NCBI GenBank assembly: GCA_963768085.1
Contig: CAVYGO010000003.1
Span: 620,001-684,000 of the forward strand
Length of the DNA stretch: 64,000 nucleotides
Direction of reading: 5' to 3'
Source of the DNA: Pukyongia sp963768085
GTDB lineage: Bacteria > Bacteroidota > Bacteroidia > Flavobacteriales > Flavobacteriaceae
Part shown: positions 53,646 to 63,370 of the stretch, one piece after another
How positions within the stretch are numbered: the first letter of the stretch is position 1
Layout: the number at the start of each line of letters is the position of its first letter
Notes under the pieces: generated by a model
The model's input: only the letters and a program-made list of their open reading frames with translations
The model's database searches: none
Told to the model about the DNA's origin: nothing
Translations under genes and position numbers: made by a program

Positions 53646-55268
53646 TTATTTCAGAATTCGGTTGTACCGGTTTGTTTCGTTTAGTACTGCGATGGCCTCT
53701 AGAATTTCAGGGTTGTTTTTTACCTGATACTCATACAAGCCGTCACGATAAAAGTATCGTTTAAGAATTTCATCAGATATAAGCGACATGATCTCGGCCT
53801 TTTTGTCGATAAGAGCCTTGTCCTTTGCTTTATTAATTGAAGCAATTAATTGCTTATAATTTCCTTCGATCTCCTGTTTCAGATCATCATCTTCCGATCG
53901 GCGCAACGCCTCGGCAAACTCCTTCTCAGTTTCAGTTTCGTAATTAAAGTCGTTTTGCCTCAAGAACTTTAGAAAATCCTGAAAATCCACTTCAGAAAAT
54001 TTAAAGGCGGACCAGTTATCCATCTGATGGGTGTAATAGTATTCTGTAGCATAATCGAATATTGCATTATCCTTCAACAAGGCTGTAGTAATAGGGCTAA
54101 ATTGAGCGGTTTCTACTTCGATATCAGGAAGAATTCCACCGCCATCATAAACGGTTCTGCCACCCTTGGTCTTGAACGAATTGTATTTTTTAGGATCAAG
54201 TCGAATCGGGTCACCATTCTCATCGCGATTCCAGTAGTCTAGTGCCTGAATACATCGGCCGCTTGGAGTGTAATATCGCGAAATGGTTACTTTAAGCTGT
54301 GTGCCGTATGTAAGTTTTTTAGGGCGCTGAACCAGTCCTTTTCCAAAGCTTCGAGCACCAACAATTACCGCACGATCTAAATCCTGCAAACCCCCGGAAA
54401 CAATTTCACTTGCGGAAGCACTTCTTCCATTAACAAGTACCACTAAAGGAATTTCAGTATCTACGGGTTCATTCCTTGTACTGTACGACCTGTTGTATTT
54501 TTCGATTATCGATTTAGTCGTGGTTATCACTTCGCCTTTTGGGACGAAGAGATTAACTATATTGATAGCTTCATTTAATAGACCACCAGGATTTCCGCGA
54601 AGATCTAGAATGATCTTTGTCGCGCCACCCGCTTTTAGCTCTTCCAGCGCCGCTTTTGTTTCACGCGTGGTATTTCGATTGAATTTAGTTAAAACAATAT
54701 AACCGATGTTGTCTTCCAATAATTTATAGAATGGAACCGCCTTAACAGGGACCTTCTTGCGCGAAAGTGAAGTGGTTTGGGTTTTACCCCGCCTAATAAA
54801 TGTTAATTCAACGGTAGTCCCCGCCGCCCCTTTTAATAATTCACCCGCATCATCTTCGAAGTCGGAAAGGGAAGTGTTGCCTATTTTAACGATTTCGTCT
54901 CCGGCTTTTAGCCCCGCCTCATCGGCAGGATAGCCCTGAAACGGCTCTACCACCACAATTTTATCCTTTAAAGTTCTCACAGACGCACCGATTCCCGTAT
55001 AGGTTCCGGAGTTTTTAATCCGGGCATCCTCTACTTCCTGCTCGTTCCAGTACACGGTATAGGGGTCGAGATCCTCGAGCATACCCTTGATGGCTTTATC
55101 CATGAGTGTGGCCGGTGTGACCTCATCTACATAGTTCATATTGAGCTCCTTGAACATAGTGGTGAATATTTCAATTTGCTTAGCAATTTCGAAGAAATCA
55201 TTTTTAAAGCTGGCGGTAGTTAAAAAAACTGTGAGCGCAAGCAACGGAAGAATTATTCTCTTTTTCAT
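53646..55268 (-). CDS. S41 family carboxy-terminal processing peptidase
   Basis: A 540-residue exported protease. It has a signal peptide or N-terminal helix (ILPLLALTVFLTTAS), then a PDZ domain (GIGASVRTLKDKIVVVEPF onward) and the S41 catalytic domain with Ser motif NGRSASASEI at about 281-290 and Lys310 in SFGKGLVQ. It would remove C-terminal peptides from periplasmic proteins, as CtpA/Tsp does. The C-terminal extension after about residue 400 is helical and typical for Bacteroidetes members. It starts 40 bases from the rnpA stop. Confidence 0.92.
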   Translation of the reverse strand: MKKRIILPLLALTVFLTTASFKNDFFEIAKQIEIFTTMFKELNMNYVDEVTPATLMDKAIKGMLEDLDPYTVYWNEQEVEDARIKNSGTYTGIGASVRTLKDKIVVVEPFQGYPADEAGLKAGDEIVKIGNTSLSDFEDDAGELLKGAAGTTVELTFIRRGKTQTTSLSRKKVPVKAVPFYKLLEDNIGYIVLTKFNRNTTRETKAALEELKAGGATKIILDLRGNPGGLLNEAINIVNLFVPKGEVITTTKSIIEKYNRSYSTRNEPVDTEIPLVVLVNGRSASASEIVSGGLQDLDRAVIVGARSFGKGLVQRPKKLTYGTQLKVTISRYYTPSGRCIQALDYWNRDENGDPIRLDPKKYNSFKTKGGRTVYDGGGILPDIEVETAQFSPITTALLKDNAIFDYATEYYYTHQMDNWSAFKFSEVDFQDFLKFLRQNDFNYETETEKEFAEALRRSEDDDLKQEIEGNYKQLIASINKAKDKALIDKKAEIMSLISDEILKRYFYRDGLYEYQVKNNPEILEAIAVLNETNRYNRILK

Positions 55269-55308
55269 AATACATATTTTGAAGTTCTCTCCTTTCTGAA
55301 GGCAATTA

Positions 55309-55674
55309 TCAGATGGACGAGCCAGGAAGTTTTTTCAACAAGGCAATCATAGCTTTTTCAATTGCTTTGAAATCTCCATCATCCCGACCAATATACAAAA
55401 ACAACAACGCAAAATGACTCCCATTATTTAGGTTTAACGTGTTTTTATGCAATCGATAAGCTTCTCTCATTAAGCGTTTGAAATGATTTCTATCGACCGC
55501 CCGCTTGAAATTTCGTTTGGGAACAGAAAAAGCGGATTGAGAATACGCCAACACATCTTGTTCAAGATAGATCATGCGTACCGGATATTTTGTAACCGAT
55601 TTTCCCTCGGAAAATATGGCCGCAATCATCTTTTTGCTTTTAAGCTTCTCCTTTTTAGGAAGGTTGAAACGCAT
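55309..55674 (-). CDS. rnpA: Ribonuclease P protein component
   Basis: Basic 121-residue subunit of RNase P that matures tRNA 5' ends. The RNR motif VDRNHFKRLMREAYR is intact, and the N-terminal KEKLKSKKMIAAIF matches the family. No rpmH gene is directly upstream here, unlike in many bacteria. Immediately upstream on the minus strand is the M1 peptidase gene, separated by the terminator at 55701-55726, so rnpA likely has its own promoter. Confidence 0.93.
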   Translation of the reverse strand: MRFNLPKKEKLKSKKMIAAIFSEGKSVTKYPVRMIYLEQDVLAYSQSAFSVPKRNFKRAVDRNHFKRLMREAYRLHKNTLNLNNGSHFALLFLYIGRDDGDFKAIEKAMIALLKKLPGSSI

Positions 55675-55700
55675 GATATAAAAGTAGTCTATTTTTGAAA

Positions 55701-55726
55701 ATAAAAACCCGCCCTGAAGGCGGGTT
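55701..55726 (-). terminator. Rho-independent terminator after the M1 peptidase gene
   Basis: On the minus strand the stem AACCCGCC/GGCGGGTT with a short loop is followed by a T run (complement of 55703-55707). It separates the S8-M1 protease genes from rnpA. Confidence 0.8.
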
Positions 55727-55745
55727 GAAACAGCATAGCGTTTTT

Positions 55746-57581
55746 CTATTCGATACTGAAGACGTTATCTTCAGGATTAATATCGGCCATAAGACCAGAA
55801 GGATCTATAATAACTTTCGATATTTCTTTATCGCCCGAAATCAACAGATCGTAATCAGGATTCGCCCAGGACCAGTCCGACACCACTGTTCTTAAAATTT
55901 CTGGGTGTGGGTTTGGCTTCTCGGCCCTCGCCATTTGCAGGGGTATATAAAACGATTCGCTGCTTCCATCTTGATATTCGACGAGTAGATCGATAGGCAT
56001 TGGCATAAGGCCTATTCGCTTCAAAAAGATGTACGTGCCGTCTTCATCGGTTTGAACATTATCGATCGCATAATCGATCGTGTTTGTAGTTTGTGTCCAA
56101 TCCGTTAAATACCAGTCTAATTCGAAACCCGAAACCTTTTCGGCAACACGAATGAAATCGTTTGGAGTGGGATGCTTAAAAGCCCAATCGGCGTAGTATT
56201 TTTTCAATGTTTTGTTAACGTTTTCTTCTCCTATCACGTAGCCCAGCTGCGCTAAAAAAACGGCTCCTTTGCTATAAGCGGCGACACCATAAGATCGACT
56301 TGTAGCATACCTGTCTGCATGAGTCGATTGAGGTTGTTCCATTTCGCTTTTAGCGATGAACGTGTAGCCCCGATACGAACCACCCCAGGGATTGGGATTT
56401 TCCGAATTATTAATTGCACCCATGGCACGAGCCGAAACGTAAGAAGCAAATCCTTCGTCCATCCATTCGTGCTTACTTTCGTTGGTAGCCAGGACAAATT
56501 GAAACCAGCTGTGAGCAAGCTCATGAGAAGTAGTTCCCAAAAGCCCTCTGTAGCGGGCTCCACCAGTAATTAGGGTACACATACCGTACTCCATTCCGCC
56601 GTCGCCCCCCTGGATAACCGAGTATTGCTTATAGGGATACTGGCCGATATGCTCATTAAAGAATTTCATAAGCTCAGCTGTCTTTGGCTGAATTTTTTTC
56701 CAGTTTTCAACAATTTTGGGATTGTTCTTATAAAGGAAATGAAGCATTACCCCGTTCGGACCTTCCAGTTTATCATGTATATATTCATCATCTGCGGCCC
56801 ATGTGAAGTCATGAACGTTTGGCGCTTTGAAATGCCAGGTATATTTGCCTTTTTTAGGCTTCATAGGCTTAAGGCCATCCGGCCCATAACCATGCCCTAT
56901 ATCTTCGGCATTTTGCAGGTAGCCCGTACCACCAATGGTATAATCGGCATCGATGGTTATTTTCACATCAAAATTTCCCCATACACCATGAAATTCTCTT
57001 CCAATATAAGGATCAGCATGCCATCCCTGGAAGTCATATTCTGCGATCTTTGGATACCACTGCGTCATTGACAAAGCCACACCATCACTATTATTCCTGC
57101 CGCTTCTTCTAATTTGTACGGGAACCTGAGCATCCCATTCCATATAAAAGGTAGTAGACTCTCCGGGCTGTACAGGCTTATTTAAGGCAACCTCCAGAAC
57201 CGTTCCCGCGACAACGTACCCAATGGGTTGTCCGTCTTGGTTGAGCACTGTGGGTTTGATATAACCGATTTCGGAAGGAGATAATTTTGATATGCGATCT
57301 CCTACCCGCGAATCTGGATCTGCTATAGTTCGTGAACGAACATCCATATCACTACCCGGCTGAAAAGCATTAAAATGCAAATGATAGAAAACCCGATCCA
57401 GGGCATCCGGCGAATTATTGGTATAAACAGCAGTTTGCTTTCCTTTGTACTGATATGTTTTCACATCCATGTCAATTTCCATGCTATAGTCAACATGTTG
57501 TTGCCAATAGGGCGTGTTGTTCTGTGCCAAAGCTGGAGAAACAATCAGCCACAGCAACATCAATCTTATGGTTTGCTTCAT
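55746..57581 (-). CDS. M1 family zinc metallopeptidase
   Basis: A 611-residue exported aminopeptidase-type enzyme. It has a signal peptide (LMLLWLIVSPALAQ), a beta-sandwich N-terminal part and a gluzincin catalytic domain. HELAH is at 353-357 with the third ligand E376 in NESKHEWMDEGFASY, and the exopeptidase-type segment GGMEYG is at 328-333. It probably trims periplasmic or secreted peptides. Its start overlaps the stop of the upstream S8 peptidase gene by 4 bases, so both proteases are translated from one message; this pairing suggests shared use of extracellular protein as nutrient. Confidence 0.9.
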   Translation of the reverse strand: MKQTIRLMLLWLIVSPALAQNNTPYWQQHVDYSMEIDMDVKTYQYKGKQTAVYTNNSPDALDRVFYHLHFNAFQPGSDMDVRSRTIADPDSRVGDRISKLSPSEIGYIKPTVLNQDGQPIGYVVAGTVLEVALNKPVQPGESTTFYMEWDAQVPVQIRRSGRNNSDGVALSMTQWYPKIAEYDFQGWHADPYIGREFHGVWGNFDVKITIDADYTIGGTGYLQNAEDIGHGYGPDGLKPMKPKKGKYTWHFKAPNVHDFTWAADDEYIHDKLEGPNGVMLHFLYKNNPKIVENWKKIQPKTAELMKFFNEHIGQYPYKQYSVIQGGDGGMEYGMCTLITGGARYRGLLGTTSHELAHSWFQFVLATNESKHEWMDEGFASYVSARAMGAINNSENPNPWGGSYRGYTFIAKSEMEQPQSTHADRYATSRSYGVAAYSKGAVFLAQLGYVIGEENVNKTLKKYYADWAFKHPTPNDFIRVAEKVSGFELDWYLTDWTQTTNTIDYAIDNVQTDEDGTYIFLKRIGLMPMPIDLLVEYQDGSSESFYIPLQMARAEKPNPHPEILRTVVSDWSWANPDYDLLISGDKEISKVIIDPSGLMADINPEDNVFSIE

Positions 57582-59251
57582 TTTCGAGACATTTTGTCCG
57601 CCAGGATCAAGGCGTTATACATGTTTACCATTTTGCCCGATTTGGAAATATTTCCAAAGCTATCCTGGTTCGACGCCTCTCCGCCCAGGACAACCGGACT
57701 TTTAGAAGTTAATCCGCTGTTCATAATAACTTGCTTAACCTCGGCCGCACTTAATTTAGGATAGTATGACCTGATTGTAGCGGCAACACCTGCAACCGCC
57801 GGAGCGGCCATTGAAGTACCTTGCAGGTATTCATAAGTGTTCAGGGGTGTAGTCGACCAGATTTTTACACCCGGAGCAAAAACGTCTACATTAGATTTTC
57901 CAAAGTTAGAAAAGTTTGCAATCATTTCGCTACCATATTTATAGTTAAGCGCACCAACGGTTAAGACATTATTCGCTATTTCCGGCCCGGTCATAGACTG
58001 GTCGTTCGGGTATACCTCTATGGTGTCAAGGTTGAGGCCTTCATTCCCTGCCGCATTTACTATAAGGACATCTTTTGACGCTGCATATTTAATAGCGTCT
58101 CGGACCCATTCCGGATGCGTTGAGAAATATTTTCCAAAGCTAGTATTGATCACTTTTGCTCCATTATCCACAGCATAGCGAATTGCCAATGCCACATCTT
58201 TGTCATATTCGTCCCCGTCTGGGACTGTTCTTACAACCATGATCCGGGCATTATTAGCCACCCCGTTCATTCCAATACCATTATTTCTTTGTGCAGCAAT
58301 AATTCCCGCCACGTGAGTACCATGCTGAGCGTCTTCTTCTTTTGGGTCTGGGCCATCTACGTCATTATTTCCGTAGTACTTTGTAGAAAAATCATCAGCA
58401 TCATTATTCAATACTGTACGGAAGTCCTTGTCCATATTGAAATGTGTGTTTAGCCTTCCTGAAAAGTATTCCAGTCCGCCGTTAAGCTCTTTAATGACTT
58501 CCGGAACCGTATCGGCATAGTTCAACATTTGACTTAGCATACCTATTTGCTGCTGTTCAGCAGGAGTAGGATTGCTAATTGCTGAAAGATCCTTTTGATT
58601 GTAATCTTCTTTACCAAGCTTCTTGGCTATTGCTTTATGAGCCGGCTTCAATTGACTAAGAATCTGCTCATATCGAGTGTTGTTTGCCAAAACCTCCTGG
58701 TATTCTTTTTCATACTCCGCCTTAGCTTTTTGATAAATCGCAAAGTCGGCACGATCAGCTGCACTAATGGAACTTTCCGATTTTCCTTCGAATTTAGGCC
58801 CAAGCTTTTTCATATATCGAACATACTCCATATTCTCTCCCACAATATCTCCTAAGAAATTCCATCCGTGAACATCGTCCACGTAACCATTCTTATCGTC
58901 GTCTTTTCCATTGGCAGGTATTTCATCTTTATTCACCCAGAGCACATTTTTCAGATCCTCGTGTTCAATATCCACACCACTATCAACAACACCAACTATC
59001 ACTTTTTGTCCTTTTCTTCCCTTGAGGATTTCCGAATATGCCTTGTCCACACTCATTCCGGGAATCGTATCGGAAAGAAGATCGGCAGCCGCCCATGATT
59101 TATACCCCTCATCTGTAAGCGGAACAGCTTTTAAGGGCAACATATCTATATTCTCAATTGGGGTAGAAACAATAGGAGCAACACTGTTTCCACAATTTGT
59201 CAGCAACGTAGCCGAAACAAGGGCTAGCATAAAAATTTTAGTAAATTTCAT
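57578..59251 (-). CDS. S8 family serine peptidase (subtilase) lipoprotein
   Basis: A 557-residue subtilisin-type protease. The lipobox LLTNC places the acylated cysteine at C20. The catalytic triad is complete: D90 in VVDSGVD, H310 in HGTHVAGI and S480 in GTSMAAP. About 220 residues separate Asp and His, compared with roughly 30-60 in typical subtilisins; the insertion is Lys/Glu/Gln-rich and helical. No propeptide or C-terminal sorting domain is evident. It precedes and overlaps the M1 peptidase gene by 4 bases. Its substrate is unknown. Confidence 0.9.
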   Translation of the reverse strand: MKFTKIFMLALVSATLLTNCGNSVAPIVSTPIENIDMLPLKAVPLTDEGYKSWAAADLLSDTIPGMSVDKAYSEILKGRKGQKVIVGVVDSGVDIEHEDLKNVLWVNKDEIPANGKDDDKNGYVDDVHGWNFLGDIVGENMEYVRYMKKLGPKFEGKSESSISAADRADFAIYQKAKAEYEKEYQEVLANNTRYEQILSQLKPAHKAIAKKLGKEDYNQKDLSAISNPTPAEQQQIGMLSQMLNYADTVPEVIKELNGGLEYFSGRLNTHFNMDKDFRTVLNNDADDFSTKYYGNNDVDGPDPKEEDAQHGTHVAGIIAAQRNNGIGMNGVANNARIMVVRTVPDGDEYDKDVALAIRYAVDNGAKVINTSFGKYFSTHPEWVRDAIKYAASKDVLIVNAAGNEGLNLDTIEVYPNDQSMTGPEIANNVLTVGALNYKYGSEMIANFSNFGKSNVDVFAPGVKIWSTTPLNTYEYLQGTSMAAPAVAGVAATIRSYYPKLSAAEVKQVIMNSGLTSKSPVVLGGEASNQDSFGNISKSGKMVNMYNALILADKMSRK

Positions 59252-59260
59252 CGTACGTAT

Positions 59261-60121
59261 TTAATTAAATAATTCATCAAAAGAAAAGGACTTGTCCAGT
59301 CGGACGCCCTTTTCTGTATGTTTTACGGTTATAATCTCATTATGAGCATCGTGTTCTAAAAATAAATAATAATTGTTGTTGGCAGCTGCATTCAGGAACT
59401 TCTCTTTCTCGGGAAGCGTTAAAAGTGGCCGCGTATCATAACCCATCACATAAGGAATAGGCAAGTGTCCGGCCGTGGGCAGAAGATCTGCAACAAAAAC
59501 TATCGTTTTATCTTTATACTGAATATGAGGCAACATTTGTTTTTCGGTATGACCGTCTGCAAAGAAAATGCCGAAATCCATTTCATTCACTTCCGAATAA
59601 TCGTTTTTGGGATCAGCCACGAATTTGAGCTGACCGCTTTCCTGCATTGGCAGGATATTTTCCTTAAGAAAAGACGCTTTTTCACGTCTGTTTGGATCAA
59701 TGGCCCAATCCCAGTGGCGGGCGTTGCTCCAGAAAGTTGCATTTTTAAAGGCAGGCTCGTAACCTGTCCTATCCTTATTCCATTGTACGCTTCCACCACA
59801 ATGATCAAAATGAAGGTGCGTCATAAAAACATCTGTCACGTCATCGGGATGAAATCCAAATTTGCTTAATGATTTTTCGAGCGAATAATCTCCCCATCGA
59901 TAATAGTATCCAAAAAATTTTTCACTTTGTTTATTCCCCATTCCCGTATCTATAAGGGTAAGCCTGTCTCCATTTTCGATCAACAGGCATCGTGCGGCCA
60001 TATCGATCATATTACTGGCATCTGCGGGATTGGTTCGGGACCATAATGACTTTGGCACTACACCGAACATAGCACCTCCATCGAGCTTGAAATTTCCAGA
60101 TTCTATGGGGTATAATTTCAT
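59261..60121 (-). CDS. Metallo-beta-lactamase-fold hydrolase
   Basis: A 286-residue protein of the MBL superfamily. The metal motif HLHFDH is at 102-107, and FADGHTEKQMLP and the C-terminal LEHDAH provide further ligands. The pattern LIDTGMGNKQSEKFFGYYYRWG resembles AHL-lactonase/MBL hydrolases of the broad AttM type. Whether it degrades signals, beta-lactams or another ester is not decided. It has no signal peptide, so it acts in the cytoplasm. The gene lies nine bases after the S8 peptidase gene's start region. Confidence 0.85.
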   Translation of the reverse strand: MKLYPIESGNFKLDGGAMFGVVPKSLWSRTNPADASNMIDMAARCLLIENGDRLTLIDTGMGNKQSEKFFGYYYRWGDYSLEKSLSKFGFHPDDVTDVFMTHLHFDHCGGSVQWNKDRTGYEPAFKNATFWSNARHWDWAIDPNRREKASFLKENILPMQESGQLKFVADPKNDYSEVNEMDFGIFFADGHTEKQMLPHIQYKDKTIVFVADLLPTAGHLPIPYVMGYDTRPLLTLPEKEKFLNAAANNNYYLFLEHDAHNEIITVKHTEKGVRLDKSFSFDELFN

Positions 60122-60150
60122 TGGAGCCGCAAAATAATAAAAGTAGTTGT

Positions 60151-60195
60151 AATCACAGTAAGTCTTAAGGGATTATTAAGAAAGACTTAGTGATT
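60151..60195 (-). other. Long inverted repeat straddling the SulP stop
   Basis: On the minus strand, AATCACTAAGTCTT pairs with AAGACTTACTGTGATT (14 paired bases plus a 2-base bulge) around a 15-base loop. The SulP stop codon lies inside the first arm. The following T-rich tail is weak, so it may be an attenuator or mRNA-stability hairpin rather than a full terminator. Confidence 0.5.
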
Positions 60196-62382
60196 AATAG
60201 CTTCCTTCAGGCGTTTTCCAAAATCGAGCATTGCTTTGATCTCTTTAATACCCGCGAGACGTTCTTTGCCAAAAAGCAACAAAGAATGGCCATTAGACTC
60301 GATGTGATAATATGGATTGCTTTCGAAGAAATGCACAAGTTCGTCGGTAAAGAATTCTTTGATGGACGCCTCATCCTCCCCTAACAGATAAAAACGTCTT
60401 GAGAAATCGCTGTGATTATCAATAGGAATATCTTTAAATCCCGCAAATGCGTACACTTTTTCCAGGAATCCTTCCCTGTCCAAGGTAAAAACGGGCAGAT
60501 CACGCTCGAGTTCAATGTGGAGCATTGTTGTTCGCACCACTTCTTTGGCGATAAAGGCCCCTTCGGAAAAAGTGAGATCGAATATCCGGAAACTGGCTAT
60601 ATCATTGAACAATCGATTGTACACGCGCTGAATCTGCTTGGTTCTGAAGAACAGAAAATCCTCGACAAACCTTACATCATCTGCGCTTTCAAGCGCATAG
60701 TTTAACTGATAGTCTTCTGCAACCTCTCTCAGTGTCGCCTGCCTTTTTGTTAAATTCTTTTGAATAAATTGAAACCCGGGAATTAATTTTCGAAGCGCAA
60801 AAGGATGTTCAGATTCAGTGTTGTGAAGATCCAATCCGATTACTTCAAAATTTCCGCCTCTTTTCGAAAAAATGTTCTGGTATCCATGTAGGTTTTCCAT
60901 TACCGTATGGTCCACAAATTTACACAAACTAAAATCCAGAACCACGTCGGAATCTTCAGGGATGACATCCAGTTTTTGCTTCAGTTTAAAGAAATTCAGA
61001 AATGAAGAAAAGTGTTTTACACTCACATAATAACTTCCGGAGTCCATTTCTTTATACATGAGCACATTTGGCTTTTGCAGATTTCTAAAAAACAGCGAAA
61101 AGCTTTTGGCCACGAACAAATGAATAATCAATGTAACCACAACTCCGGCAATTATACCAACGATAAGATCTACGACCAAGGTCACCACCAGGGTTGTGAA
61201 AAATATAAGAAGCTGCTCTTTACCGATGTTAAATATTTTTCTGATACTGGATGGAGATGCGAGTTTGTAGCCTGTGAAGACAAGAATCGCCATTAATGCC
61301 GGCAAGGGAATGCGAGAAAGCTGACCGCTGAACAAGACAATAAAAACGGTTAAAAACACGGCATGAAAAAAGTTTGACGAACGGTTACTTCCTCCATTAT
61401 TTACATTTACCGAACTACGCGCGATCACAGTGACAACGTTGATCCCACCCAAAAACCCACTACCTATGGTGGCGAGTCCAAGCGCTTTCAGGTCTTTATT
61501 TACATTACTTCTTCGCCTTTCCGGATCCAGCTTATCCACAGCCTTGATGCTTAATAATGATTCTATGCTCGCTATAAGCGTTAGAGCCAGAACACTTATC
61601 CAGAAAGGAAATCCGGAAAGCATACCAAAATCCGGCACGGGTAGCTGGGAAATAATTTCTGAAGGATTCGGAATTCCGGAAAGCATATAATCCGGATGAA
61701 TTGGATTGGGTGCCTGAATCACGAATTCCATGACATAGCTGAAAGCAACGGACAAAAGGACGATCCACATAGGAGCCGGAATAAGTTGCAGATATTTATT
61801 CCTGATCTTTGGATAATAGGCCATAATGATCAAACTCAAAGTTCCGGCAATGGCAGCATATACCAGCTCCATAGATTCGTGTCTGAATACTGAAATAACG
61901 GTGTTTGGTATTTCGAAGAGATAGTCAACGCTGTTGGGCCGGGTTATCTTGTTTCCCAGCATCACATGAAATTGTTTCCCCAAAATGATGAGCCCGATAG
62001 CTGCCAGCATCCCTTGAATTGCAGAAGAAGGAAAGAAATCGGCAAGCTTACCCATTCGTAAGAAACCCAGGATGAGCAACAGCCCCCCGGAACAAATTAC
62101 GGCCGCATAAGTTGCCTCTAGCCCAAGGGTGGTCACTGCGACCAGAAGCACACCTACCAGGCCATTTCCCGGCCCGGAAATGGTTACGTGGCTTCCCCCT
62201 AAAAGGGAAACGATCACTCCACCCACTACTGCGGCAATAATACCGGAAATGGGAGGAGCTTCACTTGCCATAGCTAACCCGAGTCCCAGGGGCAAAGCAA
62301 TAAGGCTTACCACGAAACCTGAAAATATATTTTTAGGAATCGATCGAATAAAAAGTGCTATGGAATTTTTCTTTGGGGTCAT
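60187..62382 (-). CDS. SulP family inorganic anion transporter
   Basis: A 731-residue membrane transporter. The N-terminal half has eleven or more hydrophobic helices with the SulP signature GGSHVTISGPGNGLVGVL. After the last helix there is a roughly 300-residue cytoplasmic region that begins with a STAS-like segment (DVVLDFSLCKFVDHTVMENLHGYQ), longer than in most SulP proteins. It could carry sulfate, bicarbonate or another oxyanion; the neighbouring universal stress protein gene and a nearby carbonate-like context are not decisive. It overlaps the universal stress protein gene by 4 bases. Confidence 0.88.
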   Translation of the reverse strand: MTPKKNSIALFIRSIPKNIFSGFVVSLIALPLGLGLAMASEAPPISGIIAAVVGGVIVSLLGGSHVTISGPGNGLVGVLLVAVTTLGLEATYAAVICSGGLLLILGFLRMGKLADFFPSSAIQGMLAAIGLIILGKQFHVMLGNKITRPNSVDYLFEIPNTVISVFRHESMELVYAAIAGTLSLIIMAYYPKIRNKYLQLIPAPMWIVLLSVAFSYVMEFVIQAPNPIHPDYMLSGIPNPSEIISQLPVPDFGMLSGFPFWISVLALTLIASIESLLSIKAVDKLDPERRRSNVNKDLKALGLATIGSGFLGGINVVTVIARSSVNVNNGGSNRSSNFFHAVFLTVFIVLFSGQLSRIPLPALMAILVFTGYKLASPSSIRKIFNIGKEQLLIFFTTLVVTLVVDLIVGIIAGVVVTLIIHLFVAKSFSLFFRNLQKPNVLMYKEMDSGSYYVSVKHFSSFLNFFKLKQKLDVIPEDSDVVLDFSLCKFVDHTVMENLHGYQNIFSKRGGNFEVIGLDLHNTESEHPFALRKLIPGFQFIQKNLTKRQATLREVAEDYQLNYALESADDVRFVEDFLFFRTKQIQRVYNRLFNDIASFRIFDLTFSEGAFIAKEVVRTTMLHIELERDLPVFTLDREGFLEKVYAFAGFKDIPIDNHSDFSRRFYLLGEDEASIKEFFTDELVHFFESNPYYHIESNGHSLLLFGKERLAGIKEIKAMLDFGKRLKEAINH

Positions 62383-63227
62383 GGCAGGATCAGAACATCG
62401 GTGGGGAGTTCTTTTAAAATATGTTCGTTGTCATGAGGGAATATTCTATCCCTTAAACCACTTTTTCGTGGCGCACTAAGGATTAGAAGATCAGCTCTTA
62501 CAAGTTCGGCGTAGTGTCCAATGGAATATCCTCTTTGCCCAAAAATAGGCTGGGAGGTAACTGTCACACCTTTTTTGAGCGCAGAGGGCACCTCATCAAT
62601 GATCTTTTTAACCCTATGACTCTCTCTCTGTCTTATTCGCTCACGTATTAGAGTTGATTTGCGCAGCGACTTGTCGTCCTGAACTTTCACGGCCACTTCG
62701 TCCTGACTGATCTCCTCCACAATTGTAATTCGATCCGTTCCCAACTTATGGGCAACGTAAAATGCCGAGGCGATTGTTTTAGCCGACTTATCCGATTCCA
62801 TACCATTTACTACGATATGTTGACAGGGTATTCGTTGTACAGAAGGGTTTATATGCAACAAAACAGCACAAGTTGCTTTTCTGGTAATTTTCCTGGCAAT
62901 CGACCCGATATAGAATTGCAGAAATTTCTCCCGCTGCATAGCACCCAAGAGAAGCAAATCGATATCTTTTTTCGCAACCGAATTCAGAATTACAGTTACT
63001 GGATCTCCCGGGACAAAAATAATTTCAAAATGTAATTCGCGATCAATAAACGGATTTAAATGAGACTCGATTATTTCAATTTTCTCCGCGGATTCATCAC
63101 CAACATGAATCAATACAAGTTTAGATTCAAACAAGATCGCCAACCTGGCGGCTTCATAAATATTGGCTTTTAGGTTTGGTGAAAATGCAACGCCAATTCC
63201 TATAGTATTGAACACGTGATGTTTCAA
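62379..63227 (-). CDS. Tandem-domain universal stress protein
   Basis: A 282-residue cytoplasmic protein with two UspA-like halves. The first ends around NSVAKKDIDLLLLGAMQREKFLQFYIGSIARKITRKATCAVLLH; the second ends with YAELVRADLLILSAPRKSGLRDRIFPHDNEHILKELPTDVLIL. The G-x2-G-x9-G-S ATP loop is only partly recognisable (G-S at YIGSIAR). The start is a TTG at 63227, or possibly a GTG at 63215. Its stop overlaps the SulP start by 4 bases, so it may regulate or accompany SulP. Confidence 0.82.
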   Translation of the reverse strand: MKHHVFNTIGIGVAFSPNLKANIYEAARLAILFESKLVLIHVGDESAEKIEIIESHLNPFIDRELHFEIIFVPGDPVTVILNSVAKKDIDLLLLGAMQREKFLQFYIGSIARKITRKATCAVLLHINPSVQRIPCQHIVVNGMESDKSAKTIASAFYVAHKLGTDRITIVEEISQDEVAVKVQDDKSLRKSTLIRERIRQRESHRVKKIIDEVPSALKKGVTVTSQPIFGQRGYSIGHYAELVRADLLILSAPRKSGLRDRIFPHDNEHILKELPTDVLILP

Positions 63228-63370
63228 GCAAGTTGGTTTAGCAGAACCGGGAAGATACTATTTTTTAAACTTCTGTATAAAAGTAAATGAGTGCCTGTAT
63301 AAAATTAATGCGCCATTAATTATTTTTGGACTAACTGGATTATTCCTATTTTCACAAAAAATAATAGTCT

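Noticed and set aside
63213..63218. CACGTG core near 63.2 kb as a parS site
   Set aside because: The flanks do not form the palindrome and the core lies inside the universal stress protein coding start.
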